A stretch of 38,011 nucleotides of DNA from NCBI GenBank assembly GCA_021300155.1, contig JAJTID010000167.1, forward strand, positions 1 to 38,011, given 5' to 3'. The stretch is from Pirellula sp. Lineage in GTDB: Bacteria > Planctomycetota > Planctomycetia > Pirellulales > Pirellulaceae. Shown one piece after another: positions 8,949-17,427 of the stretch (positions are counted from its first letter, which is position 1; the number at the start of each line of letters is the position of its first letter). The translations under genes and the position numbers were made by a program. The notes beneath the pieces were generated by a model. It was not told the DNA's origin. It did no database searches and saw only the letters and a list, made by a program, of their open reading frames with translations.

Positions 8949-10320
8949 TCATCGCTTTGCATGTTCATTACTCCTGTTGATTGGCCTGTCGTTTGGCACT
9001 CTAGGTTGCGGTTCACGTTATCCGATTAGCAACTATGGACTGAGTGAGGGTTCGTCCGCAAGAGTTAGCCCGGATGCCGTTTCGGCGTTTCGAAACATGT
9101 GCGACGAAACAAATCGGAAGTCGATGAAGGTTGGATCGCTGTCAAATCGAACAGCGAACAAACTAAGTTCATTGGTATGGATACCTGAAGAGAGCTTTGT
9201 ACATAGTACCCCCGTCCTTGATTGGATGGAGGAATGGTTAAAGAAAGGGAACAAAACGCTCATTTATGTTGGGCGAGACTATTCGCCTACGGCAGACTAT
9301 TGGGATTTTGCAGGAGCAGAGTTGCAGTCGCAAGAGACGAGTAAGTCGACTGTTGTTGGTGCGTTGGAGAATAAAGCATTCGAGGAGTTAAGGCTCGATT
9401 CGTTACAGAGCGGCCAGCGAGATAGGATCGCTTTGCCGTGGGCTCTTCTCGAAAATGAAGCGGGTGTATTTGAAACGGTCGAGCAATTGGAGGGACCATG
9501 GGCTAGTGATTTGCAGGAGCACAAGCACCGGATTCGCGTGAGATCGTTTTTCCGAGATTGGAGTTTGGTCGACTCAGAGAAAGTTGCTAAACAACTTGAT
9601 TGGCAATCGGAGGTAAGCGATTCATCCAAGCCAGGCCAGAGTAGCTTTCCCAAGCAATGGACGACTGAGGATACGAATAATCTTGAGATCGCGAAGAAAG
9701 TAAAAGAGAACGATCTTGATGCTGAAGTATTGTTGGCATCGAAATCGAACAAGCCGTTGATTACTGTATTGTCCAAAGAGGAATGGCAGGGCTCCCAAGT
9801 TATACTACTAGCGAATTCGTGTTTTATTTCGAATTACTCGATGACACATCATGGCAATCGAATCATTGCGCACAAACTGATTGCGGATCTTCCGCAGGGC
9901 AAGGTTGGTTTTCTCACGTTGGCCAGGGATCCGAGAGTATCGGCTGGAGATGACGAAGAAGAGCAGCGCGGATTCGAGATGTTGACCGAATGGCCATTGA
10001 ATGTCATTTCCTTTCATGCTTTTTTCTTGGGCATGATTGTATTGGCTTCTTTGTTTCCTATTTTGGGTAGGCCGAAGAAACTGCCGGAACTATCGACGCA
10101 GAACTTTGCCCAGCACGTCGTAGCGTTGGGAGCATTGCTCTTCCGATCTTCCGACCGATTCTATGCGTTGACAACGATTGCAGATTATTTTCGTGTGGTT
10201 CGCAAAGACCCCAACTCTCCCTGGGCGAAGTACGAAGAAACCGTTCATCAGCAACCGAGTTCGCCGTTCCAAAGTGAACCTTCACCTCCGCAATCGCTGG
10301 ATAGTCAACGCGACGCATAA
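8941..10320 (+). CDS. DUF4350 domain lipoprotein
   Basis: Predicted 459-residue protein with an N-terminal signal sequence (FACSLLLLIGLSFGTLGC) whose Cys at about residue 23 could be lipid-modified, although the -3 residue (Thr) is not ideal. The DUF4350 region includes the ThuA-like opening SSLVWIPEESFVHSTPVLDWM and KKGNKTLIYVGRDY, then VILLANSCFISNYSMTHHGN about residues 290-310. One transmembrane helix (FHAFFLGMIVLASLFPILG) at about 360-380 leaves a short cytoplasmic tail. The gene starts within the DUF4129 gene (ATGCATAA overlap). It is the last gene of the operon; a MoxR ATPase would be expected next but is missing. Confidence 0.82.
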   Translation: MHNHRFACSLLLLIGLSFGTLGCGSRYPISNYGLSEGSSARVSPDAVSAFRNMCDETNRKSMKVGSLSNRTANKLSSLVWIPEESFVHSTPVLDWMEEWLKKGNKTLIYVGRDYSPTADYWDFAGAELQSQETSKSTVVGALENKAFEELRLDSLQSGQRDRIALPWALLENEAGVFETVEQLEGPWASDLQEHKHRIRVRSFFRDWSLVDSEKVAKQLDWQSEVSDSSKPGQSSFPKQWTTEDTNNLEIAKKVKENDLDAEVLLASKSNKPLITVLSKEEWQGSQVILLANSCFISNYSMTHHGNRIIAHKLIADLPQGKVGFLTLARDPRVSAGDDEEEQRGFEMLTEWPLNVISFHAFFLGMIVLASLFPILGRPKKLPELSTQNFAQHVVALGALLFRSSDRFYALTTIADYFRVVRKDPNSPWAKYEETVHQQPSSPFQSEPSPPQSLDSQRDA

Positions 10321-10348
10321 AACTTTTTTGAAGATGTTTATTTCACCT

Positions 10349-10353
10349 GGGAG
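10349..10353 (+). promoter_or_regulatory. Shine-Dalgarno sequence supporting a TTG start
   Basis: GGGAG lies 6 nt upstream of the TTG at 10360. No ATG is available before the signal peptide, so this site supports TTG initiation of the peptidase/esterase gene. Confidence 0.6.
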
Positions 10354-10359
10354 AACGAA

Positions 10360-12210
10360 TTGAAAAATCCGAGCAGACTTTATCGACTACTGGTGTTTTC
10401 GATGTGCAGTTGGGGTTCCATTGCTGGTGCCGCAGATCCAATGTTGCCGAAATTCGTGGACGGCGAGGCGCAAGTGGTGGATGCGTTCAAATCCAATTGG
10501 ATCCAACATGATCTTTGGGTTGAAACGACATTCGATACCGACGGCGACGGAAAGATGGATCGGATGCATGTTTCGGTGACGAGACAATCGCAGACTGACA
10601 GTGAGAAGCTTCGCGTACCTGTCATTTACCAGTCGAGTCCCTACTACACAGGTACCGGTTCGAATGATAAAAGGTTTATGTGGACCCCGCTTCAGCAGTT
10701 GGGGCAGGTGCCAACGAAACATGAGAATCCTCCTGCGATTCCTCAAAAAAGCATGCGTCCAGTCCTGTCACGAGAGCATCTCTCGGAATGGGTACCACGC
10801 GGTTTTGCTGTCGTTCATTCCTCATCCCCTGGGACGGGTTTGTCGCAAGGATGCCCTACGGTGGGTGGCCCCAACGAGTCGTTGGCCCCAAAGGCGGTAA
10901 TCGATTGGCTCAATGGGCGAGCCAATGGATACACAACCGCGGATGGCGATGAGAAAGTGACTGCTTATTGGTGTACGGGCAAAGTCGGCATGACGGGCAC
11001 TTCGTATAACGGAACATTGGCGTTGGCCGCAGCGACAACGGGAGTCGAGGGGTTGGAAGCGATCATCCCCGTAGCTCCTAATACTTCGTATTACCATTAC
11101 TATCGATCCAACGGATTGGTCAGGCATCCCGGCGGATACATGGGGGAGGACATAGATGTACTTTATGATTTCATCAATTCTGGAAATCCCGAACGCCGCG
11201 AGTACTGCGATTGCAACGTGCGTGACAAAGAGATGATGGATGGTTTCGATCGCTTCAATGGAGACTACAACGATTTCTGGGCCAATCGAGATTATCTGAA
11301 TCAACTCGGGCCGGTAAAAGCTGCGACGCTGATGGCGCATGCGTTCAACGATTGGAATGTGATGCCCGAGCACAGCCTTCGGATTTACCAAGCGATCAAG
11401 GCGAAGGGGCTACCCACCCAACTCTATATGCATCAAGGAGGGCATGGCGGTCCGCCTCCGATCAAAATGATGAACCGGTGGTTCTCTCGTTATCTTTACG
11501 GCTTGGAGAATGACGTGGAAAAAGATGAGCCGGTATGGATTGTTCGCGAAGGAAAACCTCGCAACCAACCTTCACCGTACAGTGCCTATCCCCATGCGGA
11601 TTCGAAGCCTGTTGGGTTGCAGCCGACATCTGGAGGAGTCAAACTAGGCGGGCTCGTTTTGTCGGCGTCGACCAGTTCTACAGCCCTGGGGAAAGAAACA
11701 CTCGTTGACAATTACTCCTTCTCTGGGCCCGTTTTGGCAAAAGCAGAGTGGTCCAATCATCGAATGTTGTATGCGACGCAGCCATTGCAACAGGACCTGC
11801 ATTTGTCTGGTACACCGCGTTTGAAGGTGCGCATCGCAAGCAGCAAACCGGCAGCTTGTCTTTCTGTTTGGCTTGTTTCGTTGCCATGGACAGGTGCTGA
11901 GCGCATTACCGACGATGTAATCTCGCGCGGTTGGGCGGATCCACAGAACCATCAATCGATTCGTCGTTCCGAGGAATTAAAGCCTGGCGAATTTCGGGAT
12001 ATAGAGTTTGAGCTGCAACCCGAAGATCAAGTGATCCCAAAAGGAGAGCAAATCGGGTTGATGATTTTTTCGAGCGACCGTGACTTTACCCTTTGGCAGG
12101 AGCCAGGCACCGAGTTGACGATCGATTTGGATGCCACGCAACTAGAGCTACCGATTGTTGGCGGAGAGTCGAGTTTGAAGAAAGCCTTACTCCAGGCAAC
12201 AGTGAACTAG
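10360..12210 (+). CDS. Secreted CocE/NonD or Xaa-Pro dipeptidyl-peptidase-like hydrolase (S15 family)
   Basis: Predicted 616-residue alpha/beta hydrolase of the CocE/S15 type, which cleaves peptides after an N-terminal X-Pro or hydrolyses esters or acyl amides. The first 24 residues form a signal peptide ending AGAA. The catalytic triad is readable: Ser215 in GTSYNG, Asp331 in HAFNDWNV and His362 in QGGHGG. The C-terminal part (about 430-610) is the jelly-roll X-Pro domain, including the segments LSGTPRLKVRIASSKP and PEDQVIPKGEQIGLMIFSSD. The region between nucleophile and Asp carries the cap inserted in this family. Translation starts at a TTG with GGGAG 6 nt upstream. The gene is 39 nt after the DUF4350 gene and may share its transcript, but it has no evident functional link. 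Its 3' end overlaps the convergent gene by 24 nt. Confidence 0.9.
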   Translation: MKNPSRLYRLLVFSMCSWGSIAGAADPMLPKFVDGEAQVVDAFKSNWIQHDLWVETTFDTDGDGKMDRMHVSVTRQSQTDSEKLRVPVIYQSSPYYTGTGSNDKRFMWTPLQQLGQVPTKHENPPAIPQKSMRPVLSREHLSEWVPRGFAVVHSSSPGTGLSQGCPTVGGPNESLAPKAVIDWLNGRANGYTTADGDEKVTAYWCTGKVGMTGTSYNGTLALAAATTGVEGLEAIIPVAPNTSYYHYYRSNGLVRHPGGYMGEDIDVLYDFINSGNPERREYCDCNVRDKEMMDGFDRFNGDYNDFWANRDYLNQLGPVKAATLMAHAFNDWNVMPEHSLRIYQAIKAKGLPTQLYMHQGGHGGPPPIKMMNRWFSRYLYGLENDVEKDEPVWIVREGKPRNQPSPYSAYPHADSKPVGLQPTSGGVKLGGLVLSASTSSTALGKETLVDNYSFSGPVLAKAEWSNHRMLYATQPLQQDLHLSGTPRLKVRIASSKPAACLSVWLVSLPWTGAERITDDVISRGWADPQNHQSIRRSEELKPGEFRDIEFELQPEDQVIPKGEQIGLMIFSSDRDFTLWQEPGTELTIDLDATQLELPIVGGESSLKKALLQATVN

Positions 12211-13329
12211 GATAACGGAGTCTGCTTCCCTATCGACAATTCTTCCTAGCAGAATCCGCTTGCGAGATTCGCTAGGGGCCTTTAATTGTTTGATGAGCGA
12301 CTCGGGCAGGACCAAGGGTAACGGTTTGTTGTCGAGAGTTACTTTGGACGGAAATTCCTGATTGCCGACCAGCTCTTTGTCGATGGAAAACGATTCGATC
12401 AGGACTACGCAGTCGCCGTGGGACGGAGTGGAGATGCTCGGCACTTTACCTTGCGAGCAGAGCTCAATTGCTTTGGAAAAAGTTGGACTAGAGAGGACGC
12501 TCGAGCTAAATTGATCGAGGTCCTTTTGCCAAGCGCGCATGGCGTTACCTCGCAGATCGCTCGTTTGCGTGGCGAGTTTTACGCAAGCGGAATAGAAGGC
12601 GGAAAGTTTCTCCAACTGTTTTTCGCGGTCTTTGGGCGTGTTGTTCCATTCTCGTTGTAGCTCTGCGATTTGTTCTAGAGTCGTTCGTATAGAAGACGCT
12701 GCAGATTCCTTCGTTTCACTTTTCTCACTAAGGCGGGATCGCTCAAGTTTGGGCAACGCGCGATTCGTGGTTGGGACCTCGGGTTCTGTAGGGTTGCTGT
12801 TAGGGACGTTGTTAACCGATGGAAGAGCGTCCGCGGGCGCTGGTTTCTCTTCGAATGAGGATTTTTGTTCGTTTGCGGTTGCTTCGCGAGCCGACTTGTA
12901 GGGTTGGGACTTTGCGATGTTCCCTCTACCTCCGCCAAACTTTCCATCGGAACTGAAGGAACCGCCTCGCAATTTCGACGGGACGATCCAAGGCACATAT
13001 TTGCCTACGTGTTGTCCAGTGGAGCCAATATCCCTACCCAACCCGTACCACATGATGGCAGTCGCGATAGGAAACGCGGCTAATCCACCCAAGATGGGAG
13101 GCAGTACCTTTCGAAGAAATGAAGGCTCGTTTTTTTGCCTCCTGTAGATTCTGGAGGCATCGAAACCTTTGCCAATAACGAACTCTTCGGTCTGGGATAC
13201 TGGTTCGACCGAGGATGTTGTTTCAAACTGGGATGGAAGCTCTTCCTGGGTTACTGGTTCCGTCGACGTCGCAAGTTCGTCCGGCGGTAAATTTTCCGTG
13301 TTTTCGCTATCTTGAATGGACTCGGTCAT
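12187..13329 (-). CDS. Unknown single-pass membrane protein with coiled coil
   Basis: Predicted 380-residue protein without a family I recognise. Residues 1-75 are acidic and low in complexity (Glu/Ser/Thr/Pro), then FLRKVLPPILGGLAAFPIATAI forms one transmembrane helix at about 77-100. A Ser/Pro/Asn-rich linker of about 100 residues follows, then a helical segment (TTLEQIAELQREWNNTPKDR) and a compact C-terminal domain (CVVLIESFSIDKELVG to RILLGRIVDREADSVILVHC). The cytoplasmic acidic N-terminus and periplasmic C-terminus are inferred. ATG 13329 is used; an in-frame TTG at 13344 is possible. It stands alone, divergent from DoxX and convergent with the hydrolase. It is probably a planctomycete-restricted protein. 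Confidence 0.72.
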   Translation of the reverse strand: MTESIQDSENTENLPPDELATSTEPVTQEELPSQFETTSSVEPVSQTEEFVIGKGFDASRIYRRQKNEPSFLRKVLPPILGGLAAFPIATAIMWYGLGRDIGSTGQHVGKYVPWIVPSKLRGGSFSSDGKFGGGRGNIAKSQPYKSAREATANEQKSSFEEKPAPADALPSVNNVPNSNPTEPEVPTTNRALPKLERSRLSEKSETKESAASSIRTTLEQIAELQREWNNTPKDREKQLEKLSAFYSACVKLATQTSDLRGNAMRAWQKDLDQFSSSVLSSPTFSKAIELCSQGKVPSISTPSHGDCVVLIESFSIDKELVGNQEFPSKVTLDNKPLPLVLPESLIKQLKAPSESRKRILLGRIVDREADSVILVHCCLE

Positions 13330-13614
13330 GGTGGAAAAGGTCAAGCGTCAGATAAGAACGTCCCATGGCAGTCACTTCAGAATACCTCAGACTGACAGGC
13401 AGCAAAGGAAAAGAAATAGGAACAATCGGCATTTTTGGGGAATCTAAGCAAGAAATTATGAGCGTTATCGGGAAGATACAGGATCCGGATTCGCCTTGAA
13501 GGCTTGGCTTGCGGCCTTCTTTCGAACATACTTAGTGAACGAGCCATCCCAGATTGCGGTCTAGTTGTTGATCCAACGGCTCGCAGATTCACCCACCTTC
13601 AGCTTGTTCTTTCC

Positions 13615-14688
13615 ATGCTTCTTCGAAAAGCGCGCCTTAGTTTTATTGCTATCATCGCACTCGTTGCATTGCGATTCGTCATTGGCTTTCATTTTTACAT
13701 GGAAGGATCCGCCAAGGTAAAGGATGGGAACTTTTCGTCGGCTGGCTTTTTGGCCGCAGCGAAGGGGCCTTTGGCGGACAAGTTTCATAGTTTGATACCC
13801 GATTACGACGGTCTCTTCCGATTGCCCGAGTTGCGGGAGTTCATGATGGAACCAAAGGCTGAGGAAAAGGTATCGGAAGAAAAAGCGATGGTGGATAAAT
13901 CGCCCGACGAAACGTCAAAGAAGAAAGCGGACGAAAAGCCTGCCCGGAAAGAGCCATTAGTCAACGAGAAACTCGACAAGAACAAAGTTTTCGCTTACAA
14001 GCGGCTTTTTGAATACATTGATAGCTTCGCGGGCCAAACATCAGCTCTCTATGGATTCACCGAAGAACAGAAAAAAGCTTCGGAAATGGTGACGACCGAA
14101 GGGAAGGAAAGACTAAATGCGGTTGTGGAAGAGTGGGGTAACGACATATCGAAGTACTTGAAAGGATTTGAACGCGTCACAAAGAACAATGTTGACGAGA
14201 TGCGAAACAATGTTACCGGGATGAGGAAGCAAAAGGATTCGATTGAATCCGAGTGGAAGGCACTCGCCCGAGCTCCTTTGGCAGACATTGATCGCATTCT
14301 ATGGGACATCGAAAAGGGAGTGAACGCGCTAGCAACTCCTTCGCAGGTTGGGAAAGACAAGAGCTATGCCAAACTGCGAATGCCAGACGCAGGCCCTATC
14401 GACGTCAGGTTGGTGGACAAATATTTGCCGATCTTTGACATGACGGTTGGGATCTTGTTGATGCTGGGATTGCTTACACCAGTGGCTGCACTTGCCGCGG
14501 GCATTTTCTTGGCATCTGTCGTTCTAACACAATTTCCAGGATACCCAGGCTCCCAACCAACGTATTATCAAGCGATCGAAATGATCGCTTGTTTCGTTCT
14601 CGCATTTGCAGATGCAGGGCGATATGCTGGACTCGATTTCTTGCCATGGAGTTTCTGGAATCGGGGTAAATCAGTCGAAGTAGGATAG
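13615..14688 (+). CDS. DoxX family membrane protein
   Basis: Predicted 357-residue membrane protein of the DoxX-like superfamily. The first helix (FIAIIALVALRFVIGFHFYMEG) holds the family's Phe-Tyr-Glu-Gly turn after the membrane segment. About 190 mainly charged residues are then inserted (Lys/Glu-rich stretch at 80-120 and a helical region). The remaining membrane helices are VDKYLPIFDMTVGILLMLGL, PVAALAAGIFLASVVLTQF and IEMIACFVLAFADAGRYAG near the C-terminus. Small DoxX proteins have about 130-150 residues, so the insertion more than doubles the length. ATG 13615 is chosen because it directly precedes the first helix; an in-frame start 111 nt upstream would add a stretch without membrane or conserved character. 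It lies 65 nt upstream of the Gfo/Idh gene and is likely co-transcribed. Confidence 0.85.
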   Translation: MLLRKARLSFIAIIALVALRFVIGFHFYMEGSAKVKDGNFSSAGFLAAAKGPLADKFHSLIPDYDGLFRLPELREFMMEPKAEEKVSEEKAMVDKSPDETSKKKADEKPARKEPLVNEKLDKNKVFAYKRLFEYIDSFAGQTSALYGFTEEQKKASEMVTTEGKERLNAVVEEWGNDISKYLKGFERVTKNNVDEMRNNVTGMRKQKDSIESEWKALARAPLADIDRILWDIEKGVNALATPSQVGKDKSYAKLRMPDAGPIDVRLVDKYLPIFDMTVGILLMLGLLTPVAALAAGIFLASVVLTQFPGYPGSQPTYYQAIEMIACFVLAFADAGRYAGLDFLPWSFWNRGKSVEVG

Positions 14689-14742
14689 TTCAGTTCACTT
14701 AAACTTTATTTCATTTTCGAATACCAATCTAAGTTCCAAAAC

Positions 14743-14746
14743 GGAG
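14743..14746 (+). promoter_or_regulatory. Shine-Dalgarno sequence of the Gfo/Idh gene
   Basis: GGAG lies 7 nt before the ATG at 14754. Confidence 0.6.
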
Positions 14747-14753
14747 CAAAATT

Positions 14754-16577
14754 ATGAATCAACTTACACCAGAAGAACGAACAACTGGACAGAACAATTT
14801 CTACGAAGCCGTGGGCTTCACTCGAAGAGAGTTCATTCAGGGGGTTGTTGCGGCTGGAGCGGTCTCCGGTGGTGGACTCGGGGCCATGTATTTCGGATAC
14901 GCCAAGGTGGGTGATCCTGTTCGAGTAGGAGTGATTGGCACTGGCGACGAAGGGAATGTGCTCATCGGTGGTTGTAACCCCGATTATGTGACGGTGAAGG
15001 CAATCGCAGACATCCGTCCATTCAGCATTCACCGAGCTTTCCACGGCGATTGGTCTTCACCAGCCGCGAATTCAGCTCGACCTGGTTTGATAAAGCAGTA
15101 CAAGTATGCGAGCGAAGACGAAGCTCGTCGCAACGTCAAGGTTTACGATGCATCAAATGGCGGTATTGATGCGCTGCTTCAAGACAAGGATATCGAAGCG
15201 GTTATCATAGCGTTGCCACTTCACTTGCACGCCCCGATTGCAGTGAAAGCAATGCAAGCGAACAAGCACGTTTTGACTGAGAAACTGATGGCTCACAATA
15301 TTGCGCAGTGCAAAGTCATGGGTCGTGTTTCGGAAATGAGCTCCGATCAAAATGGTAAGCCAATTCATCTCGCGACAGGTCACCAACGTCATTACAGTGT
15401 GTTGTACGATAACGCGGTACATATGCTCAAGTGGGGCTTAATCGGTCAGTTGCACCACATCCGCGCTCAATGGCACCGAGGCAACTTGCCCGGAAAAGAT
15501 TCATGGCAGCCACCATTGCCAGGCGGTGAGATTGGAAAGGATGCGAAGGACAGCATTGTTCTCAAGGAATTGAATCGTTGGAAAGATGACCTGAAGAAGG
15601 CCAAGACTCCTGCGGAAATAGATCTGTTGACAAAGAAGGTCGCGCAGTGGGATGCCTGGATGAAGGACATCGATGTGGATGCCGAGAAGTTCGGGTATCT
15701 TGCTAAGCAACTGGGCAAGCGTGATAGACCAGCGATCGAAGAGCTCGTTCGTTGGAGAATCTTTGAACGCACTGGTGGCGGTTTGATGGCTGAACTCGGA
15801 AGCCATCAGCTCGATGCGGCAACTATTTTCTGTAGTGCCCTTCGAAAAGACGGCAAGAAAGCCCACCCACTGACGGTCCACGCAGTCGGCGGAAGGCACA
15901 TCTTCCCATTCGATCGAGAGTGCGATGACCATGTCTATTGCTCGTTCGAGTTCCCTGGACCAGAGTACGACGACAAATTTGATGCGGGATACGGCATTCC
16001 GAACGTGAAGAACATCCCTGGATACGAGACCGATCCGAACAAGAAGATCGTCGTAACTTATTCCTCCATCAATGGGAATGGATACGGCGGCTACGGAGAA
16101 GTCGTTATGGGTAGCAAGGGCACCATGATCATCGACAAGGAACAAGAGGTTCTGTTGTACGCTGGTTCGGACACTGGCGCAGCAGCCGGAGTGAAATCGG
16201 CGAAGGGTGGCTATGCACTAGACACGCAAGCAAGCGGAGGCTCCTCTGCTCCGGTGGCTAAGGCGGCGGCCAATCTCGGCCCGATCAGTCGTGGCTACAC
16301 CGAGGAAATTGAGCATTGGGCATATTGCATTCGCAACCCTGATCCAGCGAACCGACCCAAGTGCCACCCTGAAGTGGCGATGGCGGATGCCGTGATCGCG
16401 TTGACTTCGAACGTGGCGATGAAGCTAGCTGCACGTGGTGAAGCTGGTTTTGTGAAGTTCAAAGAAAGCTGGTTCGATTTGAAGTCGGATGACACACCAG
16501 ACGGTAGCAGCGTCGCGGAAGAAATGGCCGCGTTAAAGAACTACACGATTCATGGTGGCGGTTCGCAATCGGCTTAG
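14754..16577 (+). CDS. Tat-exported Gfo/Idh/MocA family oxidoreductase
   Basis: Predicted 607-residue NAD(P)-dependent oxidoreductase. A twin-arginine signal (TRREFIQGVVAAGAVSGGG, about residues 23-42) directs it to the Tat system, represented here by a tatC gene. The Rossmann fold starts with VRVGVIGTGDEGN, and the usual EKP motif reads EKLM in HVLTEKLMAHN. The substrate-domain His lies in LATGHQRHYS. A 90-residue charged insertion (about 250-330) and a Gly/Ala-rich stretch at about 480-510 make it longer than the usual 350-450 residues. It follows a DoxX gene, a pairing often seen in planctomycetes, which suggests a membrane-associated redox partner. The substrate is unknown, possibly a sugar derivative. 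Confidence 0.9.
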   Translation: MNQLTPEERTTGQNNFYEAVGFTRREFIQGVVAAGAVSGGGLGAMYFGYAKVGDPVRVGVIGTGDEGNVLIGGCNPDYVTVKAIADIRPFSIHRAFHGDWSSPAANSARPGLIKQYKYASEDEARRNVKVYDASNGGIDALLQDKDIEAVIIALPLHLHAPIAVKAMQANKHVLTEKLMAHNIAQCKVMGRVSEMSSDQNGKPIHLATGHQRHYSVLYDNAVHMLKWGLIGQLHHIRAQWHRGNLPGKDSWQPPLPGGEIGKDAKDSIVLKELNRWKDDLKKAKTPAEIDLLTKKVAQWDAWMKDIDVDAEKFGYLAKQLGKRDRPAIEELVRWRIFERTGGGLMAELGSHQLDAATIFCSALRKDGKKAHPLTVHAVGGRHIFPFDRECDDHVYCSFEFPGPEYDDKFDAGYGIPNVKNIPGYETDPNKKIVVTYSSINGNGYGGYGEVVMGSKGTMIIDKEQEVLLYAGSDTGAAAGVKSAKGGYALDTQASGGSSAPVAKAAANLGPISRGYTEEIEHWAYCIRNPDPANRPKCHPEVAMADAVIALTSNVAMKLAARGEAGFVKFKESWFDLKSDDTPDGSSVAEEMAALKNYTIHGGGSQSA

Positions 16578-16594
16578 TTGCAATAAATTAACAA

Positions 16595-16629
16595 GTCCGT
16601 GGGTGAGGGATGCTGAGTCTCTCACGGAC
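16595..16629 (+). terminator. Stem-loop after the Gfo/Idh gene
   Basis: GTCCGTG (16595-16601) is exactly complementary to CACGGAC (16623-16629). A second, competing stem pairs GTGAGGG (16603-16609 region) with CTCTCAC. It begins 18 nt after the Gfo/Idh stop, as expected for a transcript end, but no run of T follows, so factor-independent termination is not certain. Confidence 0.35.
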
Positions 16630-16682
16630 GGGTTGTTGAATTACCGGATTTGCGACATGCAAAGGGCTTATCATGACCTGAA

Positions 16683-16821
16683 GCGTGAGAGTCGGTCGAA
16701 GTTTCCCTCGCTGGCCGGATGTTTCATTTAACGAATTTGCCACTTGGCAAATGACATACCCCGTCCCGACGCATGAGCGAGGGACGTACAATCCCACCGA
16801 ATCCCTCTCTCACGCATCGGG
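16683..16821. repeat. Nested inverted-repeat element in a 343-nt gene-free stretch
   Basis: Several inverted repeats are nested: GCGTGAGAG (16683-16691) with CTCTCACGC (16807-16815), TCGGT (16692-16696) with ACCGA (16796-16800), TCCCTCGCT (16704-16712) with AGCGAGGGA (16776-16784), and a central hairpin at 16735-16752. A competing stem pairs 16765-16785 with 16801-16821 at 17 of 21 positions around a 15-nt loop; the core of both arms is CCCTC-CTCA-GCATCGGG-like. From memory, related motifs with CCCTCGCTCACGCGTCGGG are frequent between genes in Rhodopirellula-type genomes, so this looks like a dispersed palindromic repeat (REP-like) rather than a gene. No coding frame fits the region 16578-16920. 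Confidence 0.6.
16735..16752. repeat. Central perfect hairpin of the inverted-repeat element
   Basis: ATTTGCCA and TGGCAAAT are perfect inverted copies separated by two bases. It sits at the centre of the nested repeats. Confidence 0.55.
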
Positions 16822-16920
16822 TTGGGTTTAAAGCAACAGGTCGAACTTTAGGGGCCTGAACGAAGCAACATTCCATGGTTTGCGGTCCTCTGACAAAGCG
16901 ACCCTTTTTAGAAATTGGTT

Positions 16921-17424
16921 ATGGAAAGCGGTAATCAAAGAACAGCACCAAGAGGCATTCCGGGCCGATTGTTCGTCATTCCTTTTAGCTTTGTTCTTGC
17001 ATTCTTGCTTTGGCTCGTCTTTTCCATGGCGGTTCGGTTTCAGACAATCATGACACAGCTTGAAACCACGCGGGCTGCGTGGCCGGCAGCATCTAATTTG
17101 TTTTCGGCGCGATACGCAGCGATTGACGCAGTCGGGCAACAGCCCGAGGAATGGAAAGAGCAGTTTCTGGACCTTCGCAAACAGTTTCTAGCCAGTACAC
17201 AATTTGATTCTCAGAGCCAAGTCATCAATCGATTGGAGGAGCTGATTGCCAAGCATCGCGAGCAAGTTCCCAATATCGGGGATCTCGATTCACTTCAGCC
17301 GGAACTTGCAAAAGTGCGGCAACTGGAGAAGCAGAGACAGACGTTGCAATCGGACTTTGTAGGCAAATGTACGATATCAGGATTGAGGCTCAAACTGCCA
17401 CCTGTCTTCTTGCTTCAGGATTGA
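16921..17424 (+). CDS. Small membrane-anchored coiled-coil protein upstream of holB
   Basis: Predicted 167-residue protein of unknown function. One transmembrane helix (FVIPFSFVLAFLLWLVFSMAV, about residues 19-39) is followed by about 110 residues of predicted helix (QTIMTQLETTRAAWPAASNL, LEELIAKHREQVPN, LAKVRQLEKQRQTLQ) that would face the periplasm. The topology of one N-terminal helix and a helical bundle recalls LemA, but the diagnostic LemA motifs are not evident. ATG 16921 is preferred to an in-frame TTG two codons earlier. It ends 3 nt before holB and is probably co-transcribed, although delta' is cytoplasmic and no shared role is known. Confidence 0.65.
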   Translation: MESGNQRTAPRGIPGRLFVIPFSFVLAFLLWLVFSMAVRFQTIMTQLETTRAAWPAASNLFSARYAAIDAVGQQPEEWKEQFLDLRKQFLASTQFDSQSQVINRLEELIAKHREQVPNIGDLDSLQPELAKVRQLEKQRQTLQSDFVGKCTISGLRLKLPPVFLLQD

Positions 17425-17427
17425 TCC

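Noticed and set aside
5137-10320. Sporulation gene cluster because of the SpoIIM-like gene
   Set aside because: SpoIIM-family proteins are common outside sporulating bacteria, and the neighbours (RDD, DUF4129, DUF4350) point to a general membrane operon.
13498-13519. GAAGGC/GCCTTC hairpin upstream of the DoxX gene
   Set aside because: Six pairs with a ten-base loop are expected by chance; no T-run or promoter nearby.
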